Shown here one piece after another: positions 10,221-21,689 of a stretch of DNA of 64,000 nt. A program made the translations under genes and the position numbers. The notes under the pieces are model-generated. The model was not told where the DNA came from and searched no databases. It saw only the letters and a program-made list of their open reading frames with translations. Position 1 is the first letter of the stretch, and each line of letters opens with the position of its first letter. Source of the stretch: Yponomeuta sedellus (Eukaryota > Arthropoda > Insecta > Lepidoptera > Yponomeutidae); contig OW203725.1 of NCBI GenBank assembly GCA_934045075.1, positions 21,046,214 to 21,110,213 of the forward strand, read 5' to 3'.

Positions 10221-10837
10221 AATTGGCCATGCTACATTTTTTTATATGAACGGAAATCTCAAAACCATTTCGAGAATTTTGCTTTCCGTACAATTTCTAT
10301 TTATCGGATTTGTAAAGAAGTATATATTTTTTAAGATATACAATAAAAAGCTCTGACCTTATATGACTTTTGTTTTACGTCAGCAAAAACAGTTTGAGTA
10401 TTAATCCTGTAGATTAATCCTTTGCCTTACAAAAAGGGAAACGAAATGTCAACGTGTGATTACTATTGACTGTCACGGATGTAAAACATCCGTGTTGACC
10501 GTAGAGGGAGATCTACGGTGTTGTGTTGACTGTATTGTTTGTTGGACCACAGAATACACGTTTAGCCGACCATTGTTCTGTGAGCCGACCAAATCAACGT
10601 TTAATGTTGTGTGAAATCAACTGACCTTAATGAAATTTGTTTTTTTTTTATGTAGGCAAAGACATTCTCTTGAAATACGCTCTGATGACGTCACACAACA
10701 CAAAATTTTAGAAAAATATCAAAAATAGAAATAATTAATAAAATTTAAAACTAACGAAATTAGTTTCTTGAAATGGTCCATATTTACTAAATTAATTAAA
10801 AAAAAACATATATCAAAAATAAGTAGCATGGCCAATT
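10221..10837. mobile_element. Inverted-repeat element (about 617 bp)
   Basis: 'aattggccatgctac' at 10221-10235 is complementary to 10823-10837. Further complementary pairs lie inside ('aaccatttcgagaa' near 10262 against 'ttcttgaaatggtcc' near 10769). No open frame. Probably a degenerate non-autonomous DNA element inserted in a SINE scrap. Confidence 0.45.
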
Positions 10838-11344
10838 GCTAGTACCTAGTAATGCACGCTCACCGCACCTTTCCGTGTGAGTGCCTAGCCAACAATTGTT
10901 TAGTTAGCATCTAATAACTAATCAGCCAGGGAATTCAATTTTAATTTACATACAATAGTACGAGAATTAATTTATAATTAAATTACTATTTTCTAAGTTT
11001 CACTCCTATATTTCGTATTTTATTTAATTTTTACCGTACCATAATAGTAGGCTGTAGGGCATAGGCTATCTAAAAAAAAAGGAGAGACAGAAAGATGTTA
11101 TTTTCAACCTAACCCTATATAATCTCGGTACATCATGTGATTCTAATTCAAAATCTCTTTTTTTTTAACTTGTTCAATTTGTACGCCTTTTAAGGCAAAC
11201 ATATTGAATGAAATATCTGCATTACATCTTTAAACCCTCATGTTTTACTGATAAAGTTCTGTATCTTTACTTAAAGATAGATGACAGATAGAGAACACGT
11301 TAAGACGACATAAGGCTTTATAAGCTCCTATTTGGTTTATCCAT
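10838..11344. other. No gene recognised
   Basis: AT-rich sequence; I see no coding, RNA or repeat signature that I can name. Confidence 0.4.
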
Positions 11345-11442
11345 CGGCTACCAACCCAGACTTAGCCCCCGTGACGGCGTATGGCCTAGCCTTCCTGAGA
11401 CGCAGGAAGAGCCCCGTACCCCAGCAGTGGGGACATACAAGG
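11345..11442 (+). mobile_element. 5S rRNA-headed SINE, 3' end only
   Basis: About 100 bp matching the body end of the family ('ggcctagccttcctgagacg', 'agcagtggggacatacaagg'). The 5S head is missing. Confidence 0.6.
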
Positions 11443-12277
11443 GCGGATATGGATTTGGTTTATCCATAAAACGTTTCTGTTTGAGACTACTCCAACACGT
11501 AGAGTCATAGCGACTGGATGCAATACAATAAGAAGCACATTGTTTTGCATTTGCATCAATATGAATGAGTAATAGTGACTGAGTACAAAGCGTCTAAATG
11601 GGCGATAACCTTCTGAGCCCCGACCTCCGTCAAATGCACCGATAATAGACATTTTGTCACAAACTCTCGTTAAACATAATAATGTAGATTAAGTGGGACA
11701 TGCGTGAGGTTCAAAGTACCGATAGCGACTGTTTTGCTTCGTAACTTTTGAAACAACGACACGTCAATGATTTAATTATTGTTTTATTTTGTCCGATCCA
11801 ATTCTTCGTAGTTGATCAGTATCATGTAGGTATTTATCACTTGTGTTGTTGTAAAGTTGTGGCACAGTGGTAGCGAACCATTGGCACGCGTGCCATGGTG
11901 CTCGGGTATTCCAGTTTTCACCACACTGCGTAGTACGCGTGCCACGCGTTATGTGGCAATAAATAGTCAGAATTTGACAGTTATTGTACTGTAAAGGTGC
12001 GACTTTTTACATTTTAAACGCGCGACTAACGTTATCGTATTAAGCAGGTTGGACACTTAATTGTGTTGTGTGGAAGTTATTATTGTTATTGATGGCATGC
12101 GATATAATTCGGGCACGTCAATAATTGAGGAGTATACGTGAAGTTTTATTCATTTCAATCTAAATAAGACAGGAAATAGAAAGACTGTTGGCAATATGGG
12201 TAACAATGTAAACAGCAAAATTATTAAAATATGGAATTTAATTCCGGTTACATTTATAATATGTCTGGAAAAATTAT
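11443..12277. other. No gene recognised
   Basis: Contains a short palindromic 'ggcacgcgtgcc' near 11881. No open frame with coding character. Confidence 0.4.
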
Positions 12278-12280
12278 TAA

Positions 12281-12455
12281 GGACTGATTTTTCAATCCTC
12301 GGATAAAAGTTATTCGTTGAATATCATATTAAACAACCGATTCAAAAATCTGTTCTGATTGCCTTTCTTTTGTTCTTTCACGGTGATATTTTCATATTAT
12401 TGTGTAACACTTTATTAGACGGATAAGTTTTATCCGAGGATTCAAAAATCAGCCC
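12281..12455. mobile_element. MITE, about 35-bp TIRs, TAA duplication (PIF/Harbinger-like)
   Basis: Left 'ggactgatttttcaatcctc' and right 'gggctgatttttgaatcctc' (as complement) define 175 bp with both ends continuing 'ggataaaa'. TAA flanks it on both sides (12278-12280 and 12456-12458). A TWA target and GG-starting ends suggest a PIF/Harbinger relative. No coding capacity. Confidence 0.65.
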
Positions 12456-12458
12456 TAA

Positions 12459-13115
12459 GTCTAGCGAAATTTCTGGAGATAAAATTGGCACGTCAAGGCA
12501 CGTCAATATTTATTTAATAGAAATTGGCCCATACTCGTAAAAAGGTTCGCCATCCCTATTGTAGTACCTCTATAAATTGTAAAGTATTCTCTATATCTAT
12601 GTATCTCTATCTTCCTCAGAATGGATAGCTTAAAATTACGCAAACAAACCACAGAAATCCGAATAGCCATTTATCTGTCGAAATTTGTCTAAACTTTAGA
12701 GGACTGACGTAATTCGAAACAAAGAGGTTTTACCCAAAATAAACACCGACCACACACGCAAAGCAGTTAAGGGAATAATGTTACCAATTAAGCTACAGCT
12801 AAATAGTTCTTATTCCACTGCAAATACTATAACAGAAAGACAAAAATTTACACCGTAAACCTACCTATAATTTAGACAAATTTAAACAATAAATAATGTA
12901 ACTTATTATTTAGTCTAATTTAATTTGAGGTATATTTCGGTTTAAAGTATAACCGCCAGTTTCTGCATGTTGGGTTACGATGATGTTACATAATATGTAA
13001 GAAGAAATAAATAAGAGTAAAATTATGTGATTATATTATAGACTGTCGCCCTAACAATTATTTGAGAACTTCATTTGTGTTTTATGAAAAAAACTAAATT
13101 GCCATTATTTTATTA
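12459..13115. other. No gene recognised
   Basis: AT-rich unique-looking DNA without a clear open frame or repeat. Confidence 0.4.
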
Positions 13116-13255
13116 CGACCACGGTGGCGCAGCGGTTTGGCACGCTGTTTGTAAAACCGAAGGTCTCGGGTTCGATCCCCGACCGGGTCATACTAGGAAT
13201 CAAACTTTTCTAGTTTGTCTCGGGTCTTGGATGTTATATATGTATTTATTGTATT
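13116..13255 (+). mobile_element. tRNA-headed SINE (family 3)
   Basis: It has an A-box-like 'ggtggcgcagcggtttggca' and a B-box-like 'gggttcgatccccgacc', then 'tctcgggtcttggatgttat'. An inverse copy lies at 47085-47240, with the same head and tail order. Because it is repeated with a non-tRNA tail, it is a SINE and not a tRNA gene. Confidence 0.65.
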
Positions 13256-13433
13256 AAATCTATCGTCGAGTTAGCACCTGTAGCACAAGTCTTTAGTTGT
13301 ACTTAGTAACTAACAAGATCTGTGTAATATGTCGATGAATATTTATTTATTTCGGTTGCAAACTTTAGTAGTCAATTGAGTATTTATTACTGATTTAAAT
13401 TCGTTCATTATGGTTACAATTACTGCGTTATTT

Positions 13434-13545
13434 TTATGTAGCCTACAAACATCCCCTGGAGGGTACAGGCATTCTCTCAGAGAGTGTGGGCCTCATTACC
13501 ACGCGTGCCCACCGCGGGTTGGCAATTTCAAGCGCTGACTTATTT
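13434..13545 (-). mobile_element. Family-1 SINE, 3' part
   Basis: The minus strand reads 'cttgaaattgccaacccgcg', 'gtgggcacgcgtggtaat', then 'gcctgtaccctccagggg' and 'gtaggctac'. Similar tails are at 15365, 17145, 38400, 50200 and 56985. Confidence 0.55.
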
Positions 13546-13564
13546 AAACCTGCCACACTGCCAC

Positions 13565-13860
13565 CTGCTGTGTGGTGTCGGCCTAGAGAATAGCACCGAC
13601 CCAAATTCTTCCCGCTGGTGTCGTAGAAGGCGACTAAGGGACACAAACCGGGGGGTGGGTAGCAGCGCCCCCTGCAGTATAATTCCACCAAACTGCGATC
13701 CCCAACCCGCATGCCCAGCGTGGGGATTACGGGAACTACCCCCAATGATGCTACAACGTTGCGCCATAGCGCACTGGACATAGCACTCCCCTAATGAGCG
13801 CCATAGCGCTCGGGAGGGCTATGTCCAGCAGTGGACTAATATACCCTGAAGAAGAAGAAG
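13565..13860 (+). repeat. LINE 3'-region fragment with internal hairpin
   Basis: 13565-13680 ('tcggcctagagaatagcacc') is present as an inverse copy at 61145-61270. The end, 'gggctatgtccagcagtgga' and 'ctgaagaagaagaag', is the RTE-like LINE terminus also at 613 and 61860. 'ctggacatagcactcccc' at about 13773 folds back on 'ggagggctatgtccag' at about 13817. Confidence 0.55.
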
Positions 13861-13862
13861 AA

Positions 13863-14050
13863 TTATTTTAACGCCTCCGACCCTCACGTTTCTTCACGAT
13901 GTTTTCCTTCACAGTTAGCGAGTGGTATTGCTATTGTGACTATACAAATTACATAATTTACAAAACAAAGTCGTTGGTACATGGGAATCGAACCTGGGTG
14001 TCTCGCTTCCAAGTCCATTGTTCTACCTACTGGGCTACAGCTGCTCTACT
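13863..14050 (-). mobile_element. tRNA-headed SINE (family 1)
   Basis: Minus strand: an A-box-like 'tagcccagtaggtagaacaa' and a B-box-like 'ggttcgattcccatgtacca', then 'caataccactcgctaac' and 'gaaggaaaacatcgtgaag'. This is the same order as at 16436. Confidence 0.6.
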
Positions 14051-14124
14051 GTCTTAGATTTAGAAAAATGCCAATGTTATTTAATCTTAATAATTTTTTT
14101 TGCTTGTGCCGCTAGTTAGCCCAT

Positions 14125-14482
14125 CGATATCAACCCTTGTATGTTCCCACTGCTGGGGCACGGGTCTCTTCCAGCATAGCAGGAAGGTTAGTCCTTAGTC
14201 CATACTCCAGCACGGGGGCCAAGTCCGGGTTGGTGGAGGATTGTAAGGCAGTGGCGGGCCTTACTGTCAGAAGTTATCAAGCCTCTGACATGGCTTAACG
14301 ACTGCCATTGCATGACAGCCGACACCAACGGCCTAACGCGCCTTGCAAAAGACGGAAGCGCTCGGAAAAATACCACTAGTGGTAGTCACGGGACGGTCAC
14401 CCATTCTGCACCGGACCGGGCCTGTTGTTGTTCAACTCAAGTGATTGATTCCATCACTCGGTTCGACTAGGCCACGAGCGCT
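14125..14482 (-). mobile_element. 5S rRNA-headed SINE, near full length
   Basis: From the 3' end 'atcgatatcaacccttgtat' through the body to the 5S-like head ('accggaccgggcctgttgtt' on this strand) and 'gactaggccacgagcgcttc'. It is a subfamily A copy (agcagtgggg/gaggattg/ggcgggcc). Confidence 0.7.
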
Positions 14483-14886
14483 TCGTCGTAGTGAGCCCAT
14501 ATTAGCACCTAAAGTAATTTTTGACGGAGCTCCCGCCGTTCTGTCTCTACCCTTAAGATCTATTTAAGGCGGCGCTACAGACGCAATGTTTCCAAACATA
14601 CATTGAAACAAAAATCCTGGAGCAGTAATTTGGAGCGCGATTGTCAATCGGCATACCTCTCCCGATGAAGTGTGTGCAGTCAAATAAAATACGCGGCCAA
14701 AATAGTTCCGGGTGTTGCGTTTTAAGTTGATGCGTGGCGTGTAAAAATAGTTTTAGAGGTTTCTTTGAGTGTCGGTCGGTGTATTTTTAGAGACATTACG
14801 ATATTTTTGTATAAAGCTCGTATCGAGAAGACAGTTAAAATATAAGTAAACAAAATTTTATAAAAAATATAATAAGTATCTACTAA

Positions 14887-15118
14887 AAACCTATTTAGAG
14901 GCTAAAAATTCCACCCTCGCCGGGATTCGAACCCGTGACCTCTGACTATTCGTGCCAGGCTAAAAATTCCACCCATGCCGTGATTCGAACCCGCGACCTC
15001 TGGCTATCCATGCCAGAGGTCGCGGGTTCGAATCCCGGCATGGGTGGAATTTTTAGCATCTAAATAGGTTTTTAAAATTGTCCTTAGCACGAGTTAGTGC
15101 ATTAAAAATAAAAATAGT
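14887..15118 (+). mobile_element. Fold-back tRNA-like SINE with 15-bp target duplication
   Basis: An inverted tRNA-like half ('cctatttagaggctaaaaat') is followed by a forward half ending 'gagttagtgcattaaaaata'. The whole is flanked by the direct repeat 'ataagtatctactaa' at 14872-14886 and 15119-15133. The two tRNA-like halves are complementary, so the transcript would form a hairpin. Confidence 0.75.
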
Positions 15119-15169
15119 ATAAGTATCTACTAATTGTAAGTACTTGTTACCAAAGTTGTAAGTAAATAA

Positions 15170-15475
15170 CTGTAATAAATAAGTGAAGGAAATCATCGTG
15201 AGAAAACCTGAGTGTTTGAGGCTTTCAAGTAGCAATACCACTCGCTAACGGTTAAGGTGATATGTCACTGGTATTAAGAGTTTTTCGTTTGTCCGTATTA
15301 CATTGATTCAGGGTTTATAGATTTGATTTCAGACTATAGTCTAGACTATATACTCCAGAGAAACATGGTGGTCAGATCAGCGCTTGAAATTGCCAATCCG
15401 CGGTGGGCACACGTGGTAATTATGCCCATACTGTCTCTCTCTTGGAAAGGAGGCCTCTGCGCTAAAGTGGATGTA
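15170..15475. mobile_element. Scraps of family-1 SINE
   Basis: 15177-15243 holds the body motifs 'catcgtgagaaaacctgag' and 'agcaataccactcgctaac'. 15365-15475 holds the tail-side motif 'gcttgaaattgccaatccgc'. They are separated by unassigned DNA. Confidence 0.45.
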
Positions 15476-15906
15476 AATAGGCATTATTATATACATATTA
15501 TTATTAAATTCTAACTATTCTCTGCGCTCTACGGATCAGCCCTCTTACGACATAATCATCCACTGTATCAAAATTTCCATTGTTACATTACCGATGTGTC
15601 TAAATATGTATGTGTTTGACAGTTCTAACCAGGTTAAATCAGACGAGTACACACTGTGAAGCAGTTGCGTGGTGGCGCCTTTGAGGCCTAATTATAGAAT
15701 AGAATAGTTCGTAGGCGTATTTATATGACAAAACAAAGTTTGCAGGCTAGTATAATAGTTTAATTTTATTTTTCATCCGAATGCTTCGGAAACAACATCG
15801 CGGGCACGGCTAGTGTCTTCTTAATAGAAACTTCTCGAGATATGAAACGCATTACTACGGTGACAATCTATGTAGATAGATAGATACATTAGTCATTTAT
15901 TGACGA

Positions 15907-16115
15907 CGTCTGTGGCGTAGCGGTAGCGCATCTACCTACCATGGAAGAGGTCCCGGGTTCGAATCTCGGCTGGGAACAAAAAAATGCCCCAGGTCTTGGA
16001 TGTTTACATGTTTGTCATGTCGTTGTTTCTGGTTCCCACGACACAGGGTATCCTAGTGTGGGGCCAGAAGCAATGTATGTGCCTGTATGTAAATGTTCTA
16101 TGTTAAATATGTTAT
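15907..16115 (+). mobile_element. tRNA-headed SINE (family 2)
   Basis: A head 'tggcgtagcggtagcgcatc' with the B-box-like 'cgggttcgaatctcggctgg', then 'caggtcttggatgtttacat' and 'gtgtggggccagaagcaatg', ending in 'tgtatgtaaatgtt'. A closely similar copy is at 54505-54725. Confidence 0.7.
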
Positions 16116-16435
16116 TTATTCACATAAGACACACATACGTATACAAAGTGAAGCCATAGAAATCTAATTACAAGTCACAGCACGAAGAAAGCATACTGCT
16201 ACCTTATAGGAGAGAAAATCTCATTATTTAAAACAGTGATTGGGCATACCGATCACTGCGTAGTATGATTGAGTCTAATAATAGAACTTAATCGGAAAAG
16301 AAAATTAATGCGCACTCGAAGAACGAAAACCAGACATTGGTTTTTATTTGGAGCAAATTATTACGCTCTCGAAGTGAAAACTTTTTGACTTTCTTGCAAT
16401 TTTTTGCCTCAAACATAAGAGTGTGGAGTGGTTTT

Positions 16436-16702
16436 AGAGTGACGGTAGCCTAGTGGGTACAGCAATGAACTCGGAAGCGAGAGAGCCAGGTTCGATTCCC
16501 AGTGCGGGCATGTACCAATGACCTTGTTTTCTAAGTTTTGTACGCTTGTGAAATTATAGTAGCAATACCAATCGCTGACGATGAAGGAAAACATCGTGAG
16601 GTAAACTGAGTCAATTCAATCCATCAACCATTGACTAATACTTTCTTTTTCTAAGAGGATGCCTGTGCCTTGCAGTGGGACGCTTATAGGCTACATAAAA
16701 AA
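16436..16702 (+). mobile_element. tRNA-headed SINE (family 1), near full length
   Basis: Head 'ggtagcctagtgggtacagc' and 'gccaggttcgattcccagtg', body 'caataccaatcgctgacgat' and 'aacatcgtgaggtaaactga', tail 'tgccttgcagtgggacgctt' and 'ataggctacataaaa'. This is the best copy of the family in the window. Confidence 0.7.
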
Positions 16703-16714
16703 CAAATTATAAGT

Positions 16715-16942
16715 ACAACCCATACAAAATACGCGGTAAGGCAATCCTAAGCTATTTTCTCTGTGAAAATCAGGTTTCGGCCAAAAATTTACAACCCATA
16801 CGAAATACGCGGTAAGGCAATCCTAAGCTATTTTCTCTGTGAAAATCAGGTTTCGGCCAAAAATTTACAACCCATACGAAATACGCGGTAAGGCAATCCT
16901 AAGCTATTTTCTCTGTGAAAATCAGGTTTCGGCCAAAAATTA
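16715..16942 (+). repeat. 76-bp tandem repeat, three copies
   Basis: The unit starting 'acaacccatac' and ending 'ttcggccaaaaattt' begins at 16715, 16791 and 16867, with almost no differences between units. It lies inside the dispersed repeat that has a single unit at 2395-2632. Confidence 0.85.
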
Positions 16943-17125
16943 AGGTTCGATCGGTCGCTAATATTTTTACGTCCATATGCCTCAGGTGGGCGTAAATACG
17001 ATACTTAGAACATTTTTCCCCACTAGTCAAGCGTAAAAAGAGCCTATTCATCAATCAATAGGTTGTCACCTTATTATCGTTACACCAATCAATAGGTTGT
17101 CGCCTTATTATCGTTACTCCAATTA
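16943..17125 (+). repeat. Remainder of the same repeat, with a 33-bp duplication at its end
   Basis: It includes 'gggcgtaaatacgatactta' and a twice-repeated 'aatcaataggttgtc.ccttattatcgttac' near 17055-17120. It matches the complement of 2395-2520. Confidence 0.6.
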
Positions 17126-17144
17126 ACACAAAAGAATTAAAAAC

Positions 17145-17275
17145 CTCGAAAACATCGTGAGGAAGCCTGAGTCGGAGGTGACCTTAGCCCTTGAAGTTCC
17201 CAACCCGAGGTGGGCATGCGTAGTAATTAAGAGACAATGCCCGTGCCCTGCAGTGGAACGTTTATAGGCTACCTA
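17145..17275 (+). mobile_element. Family-1 SINE, 3' part
   Basis: Contains 'aaaacatcgtgaggaagcct', 'aggtgggcatgcgtagtaat' and 'cctgcagtggaacgtttata' followed by 'ggctac'. The head is missing. Confidence 0.5.
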
Positions 17276-17397
17276 CATCAATTCAATTCAAATCAATTCA
17301 ATCACATCAGATTCAGAGCTAGATACTCAGATACTCTCTCTATGAGAGTAGGTAAGCCTATAACCTGCAGTGGGACTTATATACGAATGAGTTATAT

Positions 17398-18160
17398 AAA
17401 AACGGCCAAGTGCGAGTCAGACTCGCGCACTAAAGGATCCGTACAATTTGTAGGTAGTTTTTTCCAAACTTCAAAGTCTTATTTTCGTATAGCTGATTTA
17501 ATTAGTAATGTATCGCTTTCAGAGTTTTTTCTGTATTTGCAGTGTAATACAATACTTACTTGCCACATAGAACTAGGTCAACGGGAAATACCCTATGCAT
17601 TTTGGATCCCGGATCCCTTAAGTATCCGCTATGGCGCTCATTAGGAGAGGGCTATGTCCAGCAGTGGACTTACATATATCATGAAGAAGAAAAAGAAGTA
17701 TCCGATAATTTAAATATACGTTAAATTAGAATTTTGATTTTTTCACATCTTCAACGAATTGTGAAATTGAGTAAACAGTTTTAATAATATTTTAATAACC
17801 TATTTAGAGGCTAAAAATTCCACCCATGCCGGGATTCAAACCCGCTACCTATGACTATCCGTGCCAGCGCTCTTTCCAACTGAACTAATGGGCGACTCAC
17901 CGGCATCAGTGAAATTTCACGCACGGATAGCCAGAGGTCGCGGGTTCGAATCCCGGCATGAGTGGAATGTTTAGCCTCTAAATAGGTTTTTAATATTGTC
18001 CTTAGCACGGGTTAGTGCAATAAAAATAATATAGTTTTAATAATAACTCGATGCGTTTCCGTGACAATGGGTCTTGACAGAGTGACGGACGGACGGACGA
18101 CCAACAAAGTGACCCTAAAAGGTTTCCGTGATACCTTTTGCGGTACGGAACCCTAAAAAA
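17398..18160 (+). repeat. 'GGTTCCGTA' dispersed repeat with nested insertions
   Basis: It starts 'cggccaagtgcgagtcagac' and ends 'gcggtacggaaccctaaaaa', the two recognised ends of this family (compare 32371 and 51425). The (GACG)n-type 'gacggacggacggacga' near the 3' end is also typical. A LINE end (17622-17700) and a fold-back SINE (17789-18032) are inserted in it. Confidence 0.65.
17789..18032 (+). mobile_element. Fold-back tRNA-like SINE with 12-bp target duplication
   Basis: An inverted half 'cctatttagaggctaaaaat', then a forward half with 'gcgggttcgaatcccggcat', ending 'gggttagtgcaataaaaata'. The direct repeat 'agttttaataat' flanks it at 17777-17788 and 18033-18044. Confidence 0.75.
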
Positions 18161-18204
18161 GTTTAGCAGTGAACATCATGAGGTAATTGTAGTTAAGAGT
18201 AGCA

Positions 18205-18325
18205 AAATATGCCTGGAAGAAATTGCTTTTAGTAATAAGGCCGCATATATTATTATATTATTGCTCTTACTGTAATTTCTGTGTACAATAGAGAATATTC
18301 TATTTTATCTATCTATCTATAGTAT
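18205..18325 (+). repeat. LINE 3' tail
   Basis: 'gcctggaagaaattgctttt', 'agtaataaggccgc', then 'gtgtacaatagagaatattc' and (ATCT)n. This is the best-ordered copy of this tail in the window. Confidence 0.6.
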
Positions 18326-18682
18326 CCACTGCGTTTTGGGAGAAAAGTCTTACCAGTGTTTGTGTTTGTCCATTTCAGTAAACTGGTGCCGGTCGTTATT
18401 GTGAAAAACAAAGCTATCTCAAAAAGGCTATCATATAAATCAACCGAGCAAGGGAAAGGGAGATTTTTTTCTATTTCAGATAACGGTTTTGTTTTTCGTA
18501 CGAGTCCTCTTTTATGGCATGATGATCTAATATCGGAGGTTTAATTTATGGTCTTGATTAATCTTTACATTGTTAGGCAGGTCGGTATTTGATTTTGGCC
18601 GTCGCTTGTTGCATTCAGTTGAAAGTAGGTAGGTGTTTAAGTGTAAAGTGTAATTGTTGGGTAAAGGACCCACCATAGCACT

Positions 18683-19085
18683 AGAACCCGACTGCAGTGA
18701 TAAATCAACTGAAAGGGAAAAAATAAGATAATTTTATTTTCAAATGCTAATGTCGAATCAGAAGAGTTCATGCTGCTTTACTTGAGGGACCAAATAATAT
18801 AACTTTATAAGCGTTATTTGCTCAAACTGTTGCATTTATTATTTTATATAAAATGTTGCAGTCGGGACCCATTAGAGGACTTTAAACAAACAGTAATGGG
18901 TCCCGACTGCAACATTTTATATAAAATAATAAATGCAACAGTTTGAGCAAATAACGCTTATAAAGTTATATTATTTGGTCCCTCAAGTAAAGCAGCATGA
19001 ACTCTTCTGATTCGACATTAGCATTTGAAAATAAAATTATCTTATTTTTTCCCTTTCAGTTGATTTATCACTGCAGTCGGGTTCT
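18683..19085. repeat. Perfect 191-bp inverted repeat with 21-base loop
   Basis: The arms 18683-18873 and 18895-19085 are exact reverse complements by eye. The loop is 18874-18894. Each arm also has short inverted ends of its own ('cccgactgca' outside, 'tgcagtcggg' near the loop), so one arm looks like a MITE of about 185 bp and the whole like a head-to-head dimer. No coding frame. Confidence 0.9.
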
Positions 19086-19549
19086 TTTATTTTTTTAAAT
19101 ATATTTTTTTATTTTTGACCTTTTAGTGACTCAGTAAAACGATAAAATTTAAAGGTCCATCCTGTTCTGCTTACATGCTTTAAATCGTTATATTATTTTA
19201 TTTCCTAAATGAATTTTAGTTTATTGCTTTATTTTCTTTTGTTCGACAATGGACATGTCTCGGCAAATCATAAATATTTTTACTGATGTACTTGTTTGAT
19301 ATAGTCATAGGTACCACCTGCCTGCATTAAAAATTTATGTCGTATGATATTTTTTAGCTAGTATAATGAATATGGTCTAATGGTGTTAAACTATCTAGAA
19401 TATTTGCAAAGGAAACGACAGATTTTTTTCTTTATCATCCTTACATAAATTGTCTGTTTTTTATGTAGCCTAAAAACGCTTCACTGCACCTAGTTATTTA
19501 ATGTTAACGATTGTAGGTGGGGACTGGAATAGTCACAAATTATGTCCTC

Positions 19550-19975
19550 GACCTGAACGGCGCTCAGCTTTCGACATGTCCAGAGTAGAATTCTTCGTGC
19601 TTGCATTGCTGGGCCCAGTCTTCGGTCTCGCTAATTACTTAGAATAAGGACTTGTAAATGGGAACATAAATGGTCTGAGCCTTCAGCCGCGGCCTGTACA
19701 AAGGCGCGACAGGTTTACTCCTAACAGCAACTTTAAGTAACTGTCGCGGCCTTCAGCCGCGCTAATAGTCTCTCCATTTGGCATCAGCGTAAATAGAGCT
19801 CAGCATTTGGAATCGCCGTGGGAGTATTCCTCTAGCCCGCATCACAGCCTTCGGCCGTGCCGCGACCTGTATTGAGCTCGGCCTTCAACCTCGTCGCGGC
19901 AAGTTTCCTCGCACCCGCATGATGGGGCTCGGCCTTCGGCCTGGCGTAGTTATTTAGAGTTGTAGCATCGGCGTG
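19550..19975. repeat. GC-rich block with 'ggccttcggcc'-type repeats
   Basis: Variants such as 'ggccttcagccgcg', 'cagccttcggccgtgccgcg' and 'gctcggccttcggcctggcg' recur every 80-120 bases. It has no open frame and is much richer in G+C than its surroundings. Class unknown. Confidence 0.45.
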
Positions 19976-20499
19976 GAGACACACAAAATCTTGGTTTTCT
20001 GAATGCCAAAATATTACCGGTATTAAAATGAAACTATAACAAATTCATCTTGAGGTGGCCCCTTAAAGCATTGAAAAATTTTACTGAATATTTAGGTGTA
20101 GATAAGCAATCTTTGGTCTCACAAATGAACAGGAAACCTAACACAAAATCATAATCTTATTTTCGGAGGAAACGAGATAAAATTCGTTAAGATGAATAGA
20201 GCTAGAATTTTTTAAAATTTCATGGGTCCTAACGATACGAGGTCACGGAGGATCCGTCTTCGGTTACCAGTGAGAGCGTTCAAATATTTTTTTATCATTT
20301 ATTGTTTCTTCTTTGAACCCAGCTTGTCTGACTATAACCGCACAGGGGAAAAGGAGTTACATGCTACACTTTATATATTTTGTTCAGTTACTTTTGGTCT
20401 AAGTGTCAGTAGGAAATTAATAACCAGTGTTAAAAAATAATTATTTTACCCCCTATGAGGTTGATATTTCTTAAATTAATGAGATAAACGAATGGCGTA

Positions 20500-21587
20500 G
20501 AAAGAAATAAACACTTTATAGGCATTATTTCTTTCAGCACATAATACCGTTTCTATAGACGGTTTGTTTACATGGACAGGACAGGACAGGGTTTCAGCAG
20601 ACAAGAAGAGAAACGTTGTTTTAGCACGACAGCACGTACTTAGGGATCTATTTATTGTAGCAATAGGAAACTAAGGATTACAGCAACTGTACTACTCGCA
20701 CCACAGCGCAAAGCGAGGTATATTACCTACGTCACTAGTCGTGCCAATTATTAGTGGTCAGTCAGTATTGGTCGAGGTGATTCGCAAACGCTCAAATACT
20801 ATCCAATTTTGTTTAATATTATGTAGGGCCTTCGGACAAAACCATACCGCAATTTAGAACACAAACAGCGCCATCTGTGGTTGGGTAGAGGAACTAATGC
20901 TACAGTACTTTAATTACTTAGAAGTGAATATTATTTGTGTTGCGTTTGTTCTCTATTAATGCTGATTTTATGTAATCAACGACACCCGCAAAATTCTCTT
21001 TTAAATACTTTGCACGTGTTAGGCGTAGTTAAACAAAATTATATTTTCTAATTAAATGAATGTCTAGAAGGATCAAACCACTTTATAGGAATTATTTCTT
21101 TCCGCATTTGTACCGATTCTATAAATGGTTTGTTTACATGTAGACCAAAGCCGAAATTATGTATACACATGTATTAGAATAAATAAAATATAGCAGCGCC
21201 ATCAAGTGGCTAAAAGTAGTACTTTAATTGCTTAGAAGTAAATGTTATTTTATGTTCCGTTGGTTCTCTATTATTAATACTGATTTTATGTAACCTACGT
21301 CATACGCAAAATTCTGTTGTAAATATTTCACACCTGTTAGGGGTAGTTCAATAAAATTAGTATTTGAATTCAATAAACTAAATATAACAGCGCCATCTAG
21401 TAGCTCCTAGCTGTACTTTAACGAAGCTTCTTAACGAATTTTATTTTTCGTCACGGTTCTGATCGCATAATTATGATTTTATATAGCCTATGACACCCGC
21501 GCAATGATGCCGAATCGAATGACACCTTGTTTAACAAAATCTGACCATTGGTTAAGGAGTTATGAGGGAACATAGAATCGGACATAC

Positions 21588-21618
<31 letters not shown>

Positions 21619-21680
21619 CGAACTAAACACATTACCCTCCTTTTGGGCTTCGCTGCAGTCGGGTAAAAAAGGCACTAACA
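20500..21680. repeat. Direct-repeat cluster related to an RTE-like 3' end
   Basis: The motif series 'cagcgccatct', 'gtactttaa', 'gattttatgtaa' and 'gttaggggtag' occurs at about 20866, 21193 and (partly) 21372. 'ctttataggaattatttctt' occurs at about 20514 and 21081. The last unit ends 'ttggttaaggagttatgagg' and (ATAC)n. A related copy is at 55565-55745. Confidence 0.5.
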
Positions 21681-21689
21681 AAGTCTAGC

